Positions 35,701 through 43,993 of a stretch of DNA of 64,000 nt are shown here, piece after piece. A model generated the notes under the pieces. The model searched no databases and had not been told where the DNA came from. It was given only the letters and a program-made list of their open reading frames with translations. Numbering within the stretch: the stretch's first letter is position 1; each line of letters begins with the position of its first letter. Source of the DNA: JAAYAE01 sp963678395 (GTDB lineage: Bacteria > Bacillota > Negativicutes > Acidaminococcales > Acidaminococcaceae); assembly GCA_963678395.1 (NCBI GenBank), contig OY782827.1:248001-312000 (forward strand), read 5' to 3'. The translations under genes were made by a program, and so were the position numbers.

Positions 35701-36302
35701 GCATAATTAATATGGCGGCAGTTGAAGAATACAAAGCAGTAAGTGAACGCTTTGAATTTCTAGATAAACAGTATAAGGATTTGTGTGAAGCTAAAGAACA
35801 ATTAGAAGACGTTATTGGTGGCATTAACACAGATATGTCTAAACGTTTTAGAGAAGCTTTTACAAAAATAAACGAATACTTTGGTCTTTGCTATACAAAA
35901 CTATTTGGTGGAGGTAGTGCACAAATCGTTATGCAAAATGGCAGTGATATTTTAGAAGCAGGAGTAGAAATTGTTGTACAACCACCAGGTAAGAAATTAC
36001 AAAATTTAGCGTTGCTTTCCGGTGGGGAAAGGGCTTTAACAGTTATTGCCTTGCTTTTTGCTCTGCTTAGTTATCAACCGGCACCTTTTTCTATTCTTGA
36101 TGAAATTGATGCACCCTTAGATGAGGCCAATGTTGATCGTTTTGCTAATTTCTTGAAAGATTATGCTACTAAAGGAACACAATTTATTGTTATTACCCAT
36201 AGAAAAGGCACAATGGAAGCAGCTGACGTTCTACATGGAGTAACCATGGAAGAGTCTGGTATTTCTAAACTCTTGTCTGTAAAGTTAGCGGAAATGGAGT
36301 GA
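32739..36302 (+). CDS. smc: chromosome segregation ATPase SMC
   Basis: The core of the condensin-like SMC-ScpAB complex that loops and compacts DNA. Walker A GPNGSGKSNISDAIRW is near the N-terminus. Two long coiled coils (about 165-500 and 670-1010) surround a hinge (ILGVVAERFQVQDKY onward). At the C-terminus lie the signature LALLSGGERALT and Walker B FSILDEIDAPLDEANV. GTG 32739 (1187 residues) is preferred because the protein then starts MRLKSFEAHGFKSFAEK, as SMC proteins do. The ribosome binding site AGGG is 11 bases away, and TTG 32718 is an alternative. It overlaps the ftsY initiation region. Confidence 0.96.
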   Translation: MRLKSFEAHGFKSFAEKVELSFEDGITAIVGPNGSGKSNISDAIRWVMGEQSAKYLRGSKMEDVIFSGSTARRALGMAEVNLVFDNIDHALALDFDEVSICRRVYRSGDSEYFINKKACRLKDIVTLLSDTGLGRGSMAVIGQNKIDEILNSRPEERRAIFEEAAGIAKYRMRKKEAMRKLDDTASNLVRINDIKSEIESRIEPLHAAAATTEKYIEFAKQLRQVQVTQFVHRIENIELVKNKLAEKFEELAAKNSVINTSVSVKEADGMALKLELDKLNEEYNQLQTILAEKEKKIEILHGSEAVLGERIVQSQRAVERISTAKGKLQEQLVTMEENFQTIVAQYDELDKDREIAQISANKCGQEKNEIEEKIADLEEKLSGFKSSVFASMQKIVDLRNDIRSLEQNQARLQRQREQLKNDIVKAEERYTEVSQRHESLVEEQAKINSNTTIIKIEGNKVKEQKNTEAAKLHERFNRRGMINKAIEKLEARLSVLDTMEREHEGFSRGVKVLLNAKENWRPQILGVVAERFQVQDKYVTAIETALGGAMQNLVTTDAATAKLAIAYLKNNKGGRATFLPLDTVRPREISAQYKKILAMPGVLGLASEFVSCSETVTKAAKFLLGQVFVAENMDKALEAAKMADMRVRVVTLDGDVISAGGSMSGGQKQTGATSFLSRKQEMEKTGQTLEEHNKELLLAQEAIEEQEELIKGFDVKLEEFSAVLQKNAIRQAELVAFIDRTTAEKSQHMENITLLTKERTNHSHEFMAAKERIAELAPQLALLEKNDAEGKARADKLQKDLEESKRHQILINAHYQDAMVNLESMKVRTSVTEERMKQVDVEVSRLQKEIVENEEEREKNQELIETTKNKKAELAKEQQILVEELKITGDGKEEFLAKRIALADKQALAQEELDEAKKQLYMCQQKLHTVELEKVKQLTEYEGALEQMENAHKLTPEEARVKGITLDLSDTVLHKQELNLQRDIEGLGIINMAAVEEYKAVSERFEFLDKQYKDLCEAKEQLEDVIGGINTDMSKRFREAFTKINEYFGLCYTKLFGGGSAQIVMQNGSDILEAGVEIVVQPPGKKLQNLALLSGGERALTVIALLFALLSYQPAPFSILDEIDAPLDEANVDRFANFLKDYATKGTQFIVITHRKGTMEAADVLHGVTMEESGISKLLSVKLAEME

Positions 36303-36304
36303 AT

Positions 36305-37219
36305 ATGAATTTTTTTGAAAAACTAAAAACAGGATTAAGTAAAACCAGAGAAAATTTCACAGAGCGAATTGAAGAGCTTATAGGTGGCTCCGTAGAGCTA
36401 GATGATGATTTTTTAGAAGAACTGGAAATGTTGCTTATTGCCGGTGACGTAGGGATGAAAACCACGGAAAAAATCATGCAGGCATTGCACAAAGCCATTG
36501 TTAAAAGAGAGATTGCCAAGCCAGAAGAAGTTATGCCTTTTTTTAAAAAATTCATAGCACAGTTACTCCAAAATGCAGGCCAAAGAATGCGTTTAAGTGG
36601 GCATCCGTCGGTAGTTTTGGTGGTTGGTGTTAATGGAGTAGGTAAGACAACTACTATTGGAAAGCTAAGTAACTATTACAGATTAATGGGCTATAAAGTT
36701 ATGATTGCAGCAGGAGATACTTTTCGTGCCGCAGCTGCCGAGCAATTGAAAATCTGGGGCGCGCGTGCCCAAGTTGAGGTTATTGCTCATGGAGAAGGAG
36801 CAGATCCCGCAGCAGTTGTTTTTGATGGTGTTAAAGCAGCTATAGCTCGTAATATGGGTATACTTTTTATAGATACGGCAGGACGTTTGCATAATAAAGC
36901 CAATTTAATGAAAGAATTAGATAAAATGCATAGAGTTATTCAACGAGAGATTCCAGAGGCTCCCCACGAAACACTTTTAGTACTAGACGCAACAACAGGA
37001 CAAAATGCTATTTCACAAGCTAAGGTGTTTTTGGAAACTGCGAAAGTTACAGGTGTTGTCTTGACTAAACTTGATGGCACGGCTAAGGGTGGAGTAGTTA
37101 TTGCCATTAAAGAAGAATTAGGTCTGGACGTTAAATGGATTGGCGTAGGGGAAGGAATGATGGATTTCAGACCTTTCCAACCAGAAGAATTTGTTGAGGC
37201 ACTTTTTAGTGAAAAATAA
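36305..37219 (+). CDS. ftsY: signal recognition particle receptor FtsY
   Basis: The SRP receptor GTPase that delivers ribosome-nascent chain complexes to the Sec translocon. N domain then G domain: GVNGVGKTTTIGKL (G1), GDTFRAAAAEQL, DTAGRLHNKANL (G3), TKLDGTAKGG (G4/G5). It lacks the long acidic A domain of E. coli FtsY, as usual in Firmicutes. ATG 36305 is chosen with GGAG overlapping the smc stop; a GTG at 36299 lies inside that site. smc-ftsY is a conserved pair. Confidence 0.96.
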   Translation: MNFFEKLKTGLSKTRENFTERIEELIGGSVELDDDFLEELEMLLIAGDVGMKTTEKIMQALHKAIVKREIAKPEEVMPFFKKFIAQLLQNAGQRMRLSGHPSVVLVVGVNGVGKTTTIGKLSNYYRLMGYKVMIAAGDTFRAAAAEQLKIWGARAQVEVIAHGEGADPAAVVFDGVKAAIARNMGILFIDTAGRLHNKANLMKELDKMHRVIQREIPEAPHETLLVLDATTGQNAISQAKVFLETAKVTGVVLTKLDGTAKGGVVIAIKEELGLDVKWIGVGEGMMDFRPFQPEEFVEALFSEK

Positions 37220-37257
37220 ATTGCTGGTAATAAATTGTGAGTTATGAGGTTAATTAT

Positions 37258-37755
37258 ATGGATAAAATAGAAGCTTTAACTAGTATGATGCTGGTTTATA
37301 TGAGTGGAGATGCAAAACGTATTCAACATTTTATTAAAGTACATGCTTTTGCTAAAATGCTAGGAGTAGCGGAAGAGCTGGGAACGAATGCTTTATTTCT
37401 ATTAGAGACGGCAGCTTTAGTTCACGATTGCGGCATAAAAAATGGAGAAGAAAAGTATGGCAAAGGAAACTGTACAGGTAAGCATCAAGAACAAGAAGGA
37501 CCGCAGGTGGCTAGAGAGTTGCTGCTTAAACTGCACTATGATGTGGTTACAATTGAGCGAGTTTGTTATTTAGTAGGCCATCACCATACTTATAGTGATA
37601 TAGACGGTATTGATTATCAGTTATTGATAGAGGCGGATTTTTTAGTGAATTTTTATGAAGATAGTTGTGCTAAAGAGACTATAAAAAACGTAGTGCAACG
37701 TATATTTAAAACTAAAGCCGGCATTGAAATGTGTAAAACAATGTATGGAATATAA
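37258..37755 (+). CDS. HD-domain phosphohydrolase
   Basis: A single HD domain of 165 residues. Metal-binding signatures are the early RIQHFIKVHAFAKML, HDCGIKNG and GHHHTYSDIDG. Such proteins hydrolyse nucleotides or cyclic dinucleotides; I cannot assign a substrate. ATG 37258 with GAGGT at 37246-37250 is preferred over GTG 37237. It lies between ftsY and mnmA with short gaps, and may be cotranscribed with ftsY. Confidence 0.75.
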   Translation: MDKIEALTSMMLVYMSGDAKRIQHFIKVHAFAKMLGVAEELGTNALFLLETAALVHDCGIKNGEEKYGKGNCTGKHQEQEGPQVARELLLKLHYDVVTIERVCYLVGHHHTYSDIDGIDYQLLIEADFLVNFYEDSCAKETIKNVVQRIFKTKAGIEMCKTMYGI

Positions 37756-37808
37756 AATACATAGGGCAGTGGGTGTGAGTTTACTGTCTTTTTAAGGATG
37801 GTAGAAAA

Positions 37809-38879
37809 ATGAATGAAAAAACTGTAGTAGTTGCTATGAGCGGTGGTGTGGATAGCTCGGTAGCAGCGGCCTTATTTTTAAAAAAAGGATACAAAGTTAT
37901 TGGGCTTACTATGCGTTTATGGCGTGATACTACACAAGAGGATAATTTCACAGCGGAAAAAGATGCTGCCGAAGTTGCTAAGCTCTTAGGTATAGAGCAC
38001 CATGTGGTGGATTTTACGGATATTTTCAAAAATACCGTGGTAGATAATTTTATACGCGAATACGCAGCGGGCAGAACACCTAACCCTTGTGTATACTGCA
38101 ACCAAAAACTAAAATTTGGTGCTTTATACAAAAAAGCCATGGAACTAGGTGGTGATTATTTGTCTATAGGGCATTATGTGCGTTTGGGCAAAGATGCTCG
38201 GGGGAATTTGCGGATAAAAAGAGCAAAATACCTAGCTAAAGACCAAAGCTACGTGCTCTATCATTTACAGCAAGAAATATTGCAGCATACATTATTTCCC
38301 CTAGGTGAATATGATAAGCCTCAGGTGCGTAAACTGGCCGAAGAAATGCAGCTGCCGGTATTTGCGAAAAAAGATAGCCAAGAGATTTGTTTTATACCGG
38401 ACAATGATCATCATCGTTTTCTGCATATATACAGCAAGCATGAGGATTGCCCAGGAGATTTTGTGTCTAGCAGTGGTGAGGTTTTAGGCAGGCACATGGG
38501 TCTTAGCCATTATACTGTGGGACAACGTAAAGGGCTGGGGCTGGCAGCTAAAGCACCGTTGTTTGTATTAAGTATTGATAGTGCAAAAAATCAGGTGGTT
38601 CTAGGTTTTGCAGAAGAAGCACTGTGCAAAGCATTAGTTGCAGAGGAGTTAGTTTTTAGTGACGGAAGTATTTTAGAAGCACCTTTAGCGTGCACGGTAA
38701 AAATTCGTTATAATGCTAAACCGGTTGCAGCTGTTATTACACCAGGCGCAAACGCAAAGCAGGTTATAGTAGATTTCGCTACACCTCTTAGAGGCCCGGC
38801 CCCGGGACAATATGCGGTTTTTTATGATAACGACATCTGTATTGGCGGAGGAATTATTACTAAAGGGATAAAATTATAA
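37809..38879 (+). CDS. mnmA: tRNA-specific 2-thiouridylase MnmA
   Basis: It makes 2-thiouridine at wobble position 34 of tRNA-Lys, -Glu and -Gln. The PP-loop motif SGGVDSSVAA is at the N-terminus. The catalytic cysteines are those in TPNPCVYCN and QEICFIPD. The length of 356 residues is typical. AAGGATGG precedes the ATG. mnmA is also found near alaS in B. subtilis. A GC-rich hairpin follows the stop codon. Confidence 0.96.
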   Translation: MNEKTVVVAMSGGVDSSVAAALFLKKGYKVIGLTMRLWRDTTQEDNFTAEKDAAEVAKLLGIEHHVVDFTDIFKNTVVDNFIREYAAGRTPNPCVYCNQKLKFGALYKKAMELGGDYLSIGHYVRLGKDARGNLRIKRAKYLAKDQSYVLYHLQQEILQHTLFPLGEYDKPQVRKLAEEMQLPVFAKKDSQEICFIPDNDHHRFLHIYSKHEDCPGDFVSSSGEVLGRHMGLSHYTVGQRKGLGLAAKAPLFVLSIDSAKNQVVLGFAEEALCKALVAEELVFSDGSILEAPLACTVKIRYNAKPVAAVITPGANAKQVIVDFATPLRGPAPGQYAVFYDNDICIGGGIITKGIKL

Positions 38880-38882
38880 AAC

Positions 38883-38913
38883 ATCAAGGCCCGGAATATA
38901 TCCGGGCCTTTGA
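38883..38913 (+). terminator. probable terminator after mnmA
   Basis: GGCCCGG/CCGGGCC with ATCAA/TTTGAT outer arms forms a strong stem. The T-run after it is short, so efficiency is uncertain. Confidence 0.65.
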
Positions 38914-38977
38914 TATTGTGTTTGCTAACAATTTTTTTCTAAAGAACCTTAAAATCTAAGGGATTCAAGGGCTTTCA

Positions 38978-39006
38978 TTGACAGGCAGTTACAAATTTTA
39001 TATAAT
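38978..39006 (+). promoter_or_regulatory. consensus sigma-A promoter of alaS
   Basis: TTGACA (38978-38983), exactly 17 bases, TATAAT (39001-39006): a perfect match to the sigma-A consensus. The leader to the start codon is only about 33 bases, so no T-box fits. Confidence 0.93.
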
Positions 39007-39044
39007 TTACCTATGTTTTTAGATATATGTTAGGAGCGAAAGCA

Positions 39045-41669
39045 ATGAAAAATTTAACGGGAAATGAGATTAGACAGCGTTTCTTAGACTTTTTTGCCCA
39101 AAGAGGGCATTTGGTACTCCCAAGTGCATCCTTGATTCCTCAAGATGACCCTACTTTATTACTTATAGGTGCCGGCATGGCACCTTTTAAACCATTTTTT
39201 ACAGGAAAAATGAAACCACCTTCTCCGCGTATAACTACTTGTCAAAAATGTGTGCGCACTGGTGATATTGAAAATGTTGGTAGAACTGCTAGACATCATA
39301 CCTATTTTGAAATGTTGGGTGATTTTTCTTTTGGTGATTATTTTAAAAAAGAAATTATTCCTTGGAGCTGGGAATTTCTCACTAAAGAGCTGGAAATTCC
39401 TGCTGATAAACTTTGGGTTACTATTCATACTAAAGATGATGAAGCTTTTGCTATTTGGCATGATGTGGTTGGACTGCCGACAGAACGTATTGTGCGTTTA
39501 GAAGAAAATTTCTGGGAAATAGGTTCCGGTCCTTGTGGACCTTGTTCTGAAATTCATATTGATTTGGGTGAAGAACGTGGCTGCGGTAAATCAACTTGTG
39601 CGGTAGGCTGCGATTGTGACCGCTTTTTAGAACTATGGAATTTGGTGTTTACGCAATATAATCAAAATGAAGACGGCACCTACACGCCACTTGCTAATAA
39701 AAACATTGATACTGGTGCTGGCTTAGAACGCATTGCTTCTGTTTTACAAGGCAAACCTTCCAATTTTGAAACAGACTTAATATTCCCTACCATTGAATAT
39801 GCCGCTAATCTTGCTAAAGTGCAATATGGAGCAAATAAGAAAACAGATATTTCTTTAAAAGTAATTGCTGACCATGTTCGCAGTATGACCTTTATGATTG
39901 GTGACGGTATTTTGCCGTCGAACGAGGGTCGTGGTTATGTATTGCGCAGAATTTTGCGTAGAGCGGTGCGCCACGGACGTTTATTAGGTATAGACAAGAT
40001 GTTTTTAAATGGAGCGGTAGATGTAGTCATTGCCATGTATGGTGGACATTACACTGATTTGATAGAAAAGAAGGTTTATATCCAAAAAGTTGTAGAAATG
40101 GAAGAGACTCGTTTCTTGCAAACTTTGCAGCAAGGTACCGAAATCCTTAATGCAGAAATAACTCTTATGCACAAAAATGGTTTAAATGAATTAAATGGAG
40201 AAGCTGCCTTTAAGTTATACGATACGTTTGGTTTCCCTTGGGAATTGACCGCAGAAATCTTGGAAGAGCAAGGGCTGACCATGAATAAACTAGGCTTTGA
40301 TGAAGCTATGGCTGAACAGAAAAATCGTGCCCGCACTGCTCGGAATGATAAAGCCGGCAGACCTGTTATTTATAATACTAGAGGTATTGATGTTGGTACC
40401 CTTACTGTTAATGAAACTGCTAGTGCAGGAGAAATAATTGCTATTTATCCTGCCGATGATCCTCAACCTATAGACGCGGCTGAAGATGGCAAAAATGTGG
40501 CCGTTGTTTTGAGCACTACTGCTTTTCATGCTGAAGGAGGCGGACAATTAGGCGATACTGGTCGCTTGCTTGCAACTGCAGGTATTTTGCATGTTGAAAC
40601 GACTAAAAAACTTCCGGATGGAGTTACTATTCATATTGGTACCGTTACTGAAGGAAGTCTGGTAGTGGGAGAAAAAGTAAAAATTGAGCTAGATATGAAG
40701 CGTAAAAATGATATTGCTAGAAACCATACGGCAACACATTTGTTGCATGCGGCTTTAAAACAAGTTTTAGGTGAACATGTTAATCAAGCAGGAAGTTATG
40801 TTGGCCCTGATCGCTTACGTTTTGATTTCTCCCATTTTTCCCCCGTAACAGAACAAGAATTGGTGGAAATAGAAAATATCGTTAATGATAAAATTTTGGC
40901 AGCTTTAGATGTTAATATAATGGAAACAGAAATAGAAAACGCGAAGAAACTGGGAGCAACAGCTCTTTTTGGCGAAAAATACGGGAAAATAGTGCGCGTA
41001 GTTACAGTTCCAGGCTTTTCTATGGAATTTTGTGGTGGTGTTCATGTTTCCAATACGGCTAATATTGGCTTGTTTAAAATTTTATCTGAAGCTTCTACAG
41101 GAGCAGGTGTGCGTAGAATAGAAGCGGTGACAGGGCATGGCGCTCTTGCTTATACCAAGGAGACGGAAGATATTGTTAAAGCTGCTTGCTCTATGCTTAA
41201 GGCACGTTCAGGAGAAGTTATATCCCGTCTAGGCATGCTGCAAGAAGAACTTAAAGCAGTAGAGCATAAAGTTTCTCAATTGGAAAACAAAATGGCTTCG
41301 GCACAGGTAAGTGATATTGATAATCAAATAAGGACAATTAAAGGTATTAGAGTTTTAGTCCAAATAGTAAATGTTAATGATTTAGAAGCTTTACGTGCTC
41401 TAGGCGATAAAATGCGTGATAAGGTTGATGGTGTTGTAGTATTAGCAGCAAAATTTGCCGAGGATAAAATCAGCATATTAGCTATGGCTACTAAAAAAGC
41501 CGTAGAATCTGGTATTAATTCCGGCAATATAGTAAGAGAAGTAGCTAAGATTATGGGTGGCGGTGGCGGTGGTCGCCCGGATATGGCACAAGCAGGCGGT
41601 AAGGATGCCAGCAAAATGGACGAGGCTATGGAAAGAGCTTGGAATATAGTTGAGAACCTAATTAAATAA
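39045..41669 (+). CDS. alaS: alanyl-tRNA synthetase
   Basis: A class II synthetase of 874 residues: catalytic domain (CQKCVRTGDIENVG, SNEGRGYVLRRILRRAVRHG), an editing domain with zinc-site HTATHLLHA and CGGVHVSNT, and a C-terminal DHHA1/oligomerisation region (GGGGGGRPDMAQAGG). All key motifs are intact. ATG 39045 (AGGAG 8 bases upstream) is chosen; ATG 39027 precedes that site. It is driven by a perfect consensus promoter and closed by a strong terminator, so it forms its own transcription unit ahead of ireB. Confidence 0.97.
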   Translation: MKNLTGNEIRQRFLDFFAQRGHLVLPSASLIPQDDPTLLLIGAGMAPFKPFFTGKMKPPSPRITTCQKCVRTGDIENVGRTARHHTYFEMLGDFSFGDYFKKEIIPWSWEFLTKELEIPADKLWVTIHTKDDEAFAIWHDVVGLPTERIVRLEENFWEIGSGPCGPCSEIHIDLGEERGCGKSTCAVGCDCDRFLELWNLVFTQYNQNEDGTYTPLANKNIDTGAGLERIASVLQGKPSNFETDLIFPTIEYAANLAKVQYGANKKTDISLKVIADHVRSMTFMIGDGILPSNEGRGYVLRRILRRAVRHGRLLGIDKMFLNGAVDVVIAMYGGHYTDLIEKKVYIQKVVEMEETRFLQTLQQGTEILNAEITLMHKNGLNELNGEAAFKLYDTFGFPWELTAEILEEQGLTMNKLGFDEAMAEQKNRARTARNDKAGRPVIYNTRGIDVGTLTVNETASAGEIIAIYPADDPQPIDAAEDGKNVAVVLSTTAFHAEGGGQLGDTGRLLATAGILHVETTKKLPDGVTIHIGTVTEGSLVVGEKVKIELDMKRKNDIARNHTATHLLHAALKQVLGEHVNQAGSYVGPDRLRFDFSHFSPVTEQELVEIENIVNDKILAALDVNIMETEIENAKKLGATALFGEKYGKIVRVVTVPGFSMEFCGGVHVSNTANIGLFKILSEASTGAGVRRIEAVTGHGALAYTKETEDIVKAACSMLKARSGEVISRLGMLQEELKAVEHKVSQLENKMASAQVSDIDNQIRTIKGIRVLVQIVNVNDLEALRALGDKMRDKVDGVVVLAAKFAEDKISILAMATKKAVESGINSGNIVREVAKIMGGGGGGRPDMAQAGGKDASKMDEAMERAWNIVENLIK

Positions 41670-41690
41670 TTTTTTGTTTCACTAAATGTG

Positions 41691-41728
41691 AAAAAAGGAA
41701 GAAACCTTTTTGCTTCTTCCTTTTTTTT
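41691..41728 (+). terminator. intrinsic terminator after alaS
   Basis: A 13-bp stem, AAAAAAGGAAGAA/TTCTTCCTTTTTT, running into a T8 tract. Confidence 0.92.
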
Positions 41729-41807
41729 ATATTTTTGTGGTAGAATGATGTTAGTAGCAAATATTGCTGAAGATGTTTTTAGCGATATGACCTAAGGAGG
41801 TCTTAAT

Positions 41808-42068
41808 ATGACTGATGTATCTCAAGAAACTATGATGTTTCAACCTGTAGCAGATAATAAGAATGTAGCTAAAACCATTCGAGAAGTTTCGCAGGCATTG
41901 GAAGAAAAGGGTTATAATTCCATTGATCAATTGGCTGGGTATATATTAAGTGGTGATCCAACCTATATTACCAGCCATAAAGATGCACGCACAAAGTTGC
42001 GCCAGTTCGAACGTTATGAACTATTGGAAGAATTGGTTAAAGAATATTTAAAAGCGGATAAAGAGTAG
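41808..42068 (+). CDS. ireB: IreB family regulatory phosphoprotein (DUF965)
   Basis: A small 86-residue cytoplasmic protein matching the IreB/YrzL family, including DQLAGYILSGDPTYITSHKDAR and the N-terminal threonine that is the phosphorylation site in Enterococcus IreB. IreB is a substrate of the PASTA kinase IreK and affects cell-wall stress and cephalosporin resistance. It sits directly after alaS and 3 bases before ruvX, the conserved Firmicutes order. AAGGAGG precedes the ATG. Confidence 0.92.
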   Translation: MTDVSQETMMFQPVADNKNVAKTIREVSQALEEKGYNSIDQLAGYILSGDPTYITSHKDARTKLRQFERYELLEELVKEYLKADKE

Positions 42069-42071
42069 CTT

Positions 42072-42488
42072 ATGAGAATAATGGCTTTGGATTTAGGGAC
42101 AAAAACCATTGGAGTTGCTGTTAGTGACACCACTGCGATGATTGCCCGTGGTGTGGAAACTATTAGACGCAAGGGAATAAAAAATGATTTTATAAGATTG
42201 CATGAGATTATTGCACAAGAAGAAGTTGACACGATAGTTGTTGGCTATCCTAAAAACATGAATGGTTCAGTCGGTGAAAGAGCTTTGGTAAGCGAAGCTT
42301 TTGTGGAAGAAATCAAATCTCAATGCCCAGAAATGAAAGTTATTTTGTGGGATGAAAGGTTATCCACCGTGTCTGCGGAGAAAATTTTGATTAGTGCGGA
42401 TATGCGCAGAGAAAAACGTAAAAAAATTATAGATATGATGGCTGCCGTAGTTATTCTGCAAAATTATTTGGATAGTTTGTCCAAATAA
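42072..42488 (+). CDS. ruvX: Holliday junction resolvase-like RuvX/YqgF
   Basis: An RNase H-like nuclease fold. Hallmarks are LDLGTKTIGVAVSD at the N-terminus, VVGYPKNMNGSVGERA in the middle and WDERLSTVSAE with the acidic pair. In E. coli it is implicated in 16S rRNA 5'-end processing. The length of 138 residues is typical. It lies 3 bases after ireB. Confidence 0.95.
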   Translation: MRIMALDLGTKTIGVAVSDTTAMIARGVETIRRKGIKNDFIRLHEIIAQEEVDTIVVGYPKNMNGSVGERALVSEAFVEEIKSQCPEMKVILWDERLSTVSAEKILISADMRREKRKKIIDMMAAVVILQNYLDSLSK

Positions 42489-42499
42489 AGAGAAGAAAT

Positions 42500-42527
42500 T
42501 TGACACTCAGTGCGTATCTAGTATAAA
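42500..42527 (+). promoter_or_regulatory. internal promoter before the DUF1292 gene
   Basis: TTGACA (42500-42505), 16 bases, TATAAA (42522-42527). It is close to consensus and lies in the 71-base gap after ruvX. Confidence 0.75.
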
Positions 42528-42559
42528 ATTATTTGATTAAAGAAAGGTTAGGTGCCAAA

Positions 42560-42877
42560 ATGAGCGATATAGAAAAAGATATGCCTGAAGTAGAAACGGA
42601 AGAACAAATTGTTATAATGACGGATGAAGAGGGAAACGAATTTTACTATCGTGAGGAAATGGTTATTCCTGTAGATAATAAAAACTTTGCCATGTTAGTA
42701 GCTATTGATTCTTGTGAGTGTGAAGATGCTGATTGCCATTGCCATGAAGACGAAGATCCGGATGTATTTATAGCTAGGATTGACTTTGATGAGAATGGTG
42801 AACCAGTTTATTTAGATCCTACAGACCAAGAGTTTGAAGCGGTTCAAGCTGCTTATGAAAAAATGGTAGCCGAATAA
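42560..42877 (+). CDS. DUF1292 domain protein (YrzB-like)
   Basis: An acidic 105-residue protein of the DUF1292 family. It has the typical IVIMTDEEGNEFYYREEMVI core and a late ARIDFDENGEPVYLDP, with a cysteine/histidine-rich acidic loop (CECEDADCHCHEDED) that could bind metal. Function is unknown. It always sits next to ruvX in Firmicutes. ATG 42560 with AGGTG upstream is chosen over TTG 42533. A terminator follows. Confidence 0.85.
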   Translation: MSDIEKDMPEVETEEQIVIMTDEEGNEFYYREEMVIPVDNKNFAMLVAIDSCECEDADCHCHEDEDPDVFIARIDFDENGEPVYLDPTDQEFEAVQAAYEKMVAE

Positions 42878-42887
42878 TAAGGTTTCA

Positions 42888-42925
42888 AGCCGGGCAGTAG
42901 CAGTTACCCGGCTATTTTTAATTTT
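42888..42925 (+). terminator. intrinsic terminator after the DUF1292 gene
   Basis: A 7-bp stem, AGCCGGG/CCCGGCT, with a 12-base loop, followed by ATTTTTAATTTTTA. Confidence 0.82.
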
Positions 42926-42942
42926 TAATGGGGGCTTGCGTA

Positions 42943-43962
42943 ATGATTAAAAAGTTTCTGCCAATAATTGCAGGTTTAGTGTTGGCACTAGCCGTAGCTG
43001 GTTATTGGTATATGAACTATTTTAATAATAATGCGGAGTTAGCTACAGGCCAAAAAATTCAATTTATAGTGAAGCCTGGTATGACCACGGCTGATATTGC
43101 TACTATGTTACATAAATTGAAATTGATAAATACACCTGAATCTTTCCGTATGGCGGCAAAAATTCGTGGTTTAGATAATTCTCTGCAAGCAGGAGAATAT
43201 GAAATCATAACAGGAATGTCAAATAAAGAGATTGTTGATATATTGTCCAAAGGTGAAGTGTATTATTCAGTATTTACAGTCCCGGAGGCTTATACCATTA
43301 ACCAAATTGCTGCTAAACTTGAAAAAGAGGGCTTAGGTAAAGCATCTGCGTTCAAGGATGCAGCCAAAAATTATACGCCTTATACTTATATGGAAACAAA
43401 TGACCCCAATGTCATTTATAAGGCTGAGGGATTTGCGTATCCTGCAACATATTATTTAACATCAGGAACTAATGAAAAAGATATACTGACCATGATGGTC
43501 AAAGAGTTTAATGGTAGATTAACAACCAATATAAGTGAAAAAGCCAAAAAAGAGCATTTGAGTATACGAGATTTAGTTAATCTTGCAGTAATGGTAGAAG
43601 ATGAAGCTGTGTTTCCGGAAGAACGACCGCTTATGGCCGGTGTTTTTTTGAAACGCCTTGGTATTTATATGCCTATTCAGTCAGATACTACGATTCAGTA
43701 TATTTTAGGCAGTCAAAAAGAAAACTTGACAATTGCTGACACAAAAATAAAGTCACCCTATAACACTTATCAAAATCCTGGTTTACCGCCAGGTCCTATA
43801 GGAAATCCAAGTATTGATGCCATTAAAGATGTGCTTAATGCGGAGCAAACTGATTACTTGTATTTTGTAGCGGATAAAAGCGGACATCATCGTTTTAGTA
43901 AAACTTATGCGGAACATTTGCAAAAAATAGAGGAAATAGAGGAAATAAATGAAGAAAAATGA
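42943..43962 (+). CDS. mltG: endolytic peptidoglycan transglycosylase MltG
   Basis: An inner-membrane lytic transglycosylase that cuts nascent glycan strands and sets their length. One N-terminal membrane helix (about 6-28) is followed by a LysM-like domain and a YceG domain. The catalytic glutamate is in MVEDEAVFPEERPLMAGVF, and IQSDTTIQYILG and NTYQNPGLPPGPIGNPS are family signatures. ATG 42943 with GGGGG 8 bases upstream is preferred over 42928, giving 339 residues. The end overlaps an upstream possible start of the trhP gene. Confidence 0.94.
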   Translation: MIKKFLPIIAGLVLALAVAGYWYMNYFNNNAELATGQKIQFIVKPGMTTADIATMLHKLKLINTPESFRMAAKIRGLDNSLQAGEYEIITGMSNKEIVDILSKGEVYYSVFTVPEAYTINQIAAKLEKEGLGKASAFKDAAKNYTPYTYMETNDPNVIYKAEGFAYPATYYLTSGTNEKDILTMMVKEFNGRLTTNISEKAKKEHLSIRDLVNLAVMVEDEAVFPEERPLMAGVFLKRLGIYMPIQSDTTIQYILGSQKENLTIADTKIKSPYNTYQNPGLPPGPIGNPSIDAIKDVLNAEQTDYLYFVADKSGHHRFSKTYAEHLQKIEEIEEINEEK

Positions 43963-43993
43963 AATAAAATTTAAAACAAAAACAGGGGATACT

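Noticed and set aside
39007..39044. T-box riboswitch upstream of alaS
   Set aside because: Only about 33 bases lie between the predicted transcript start and the start codon.
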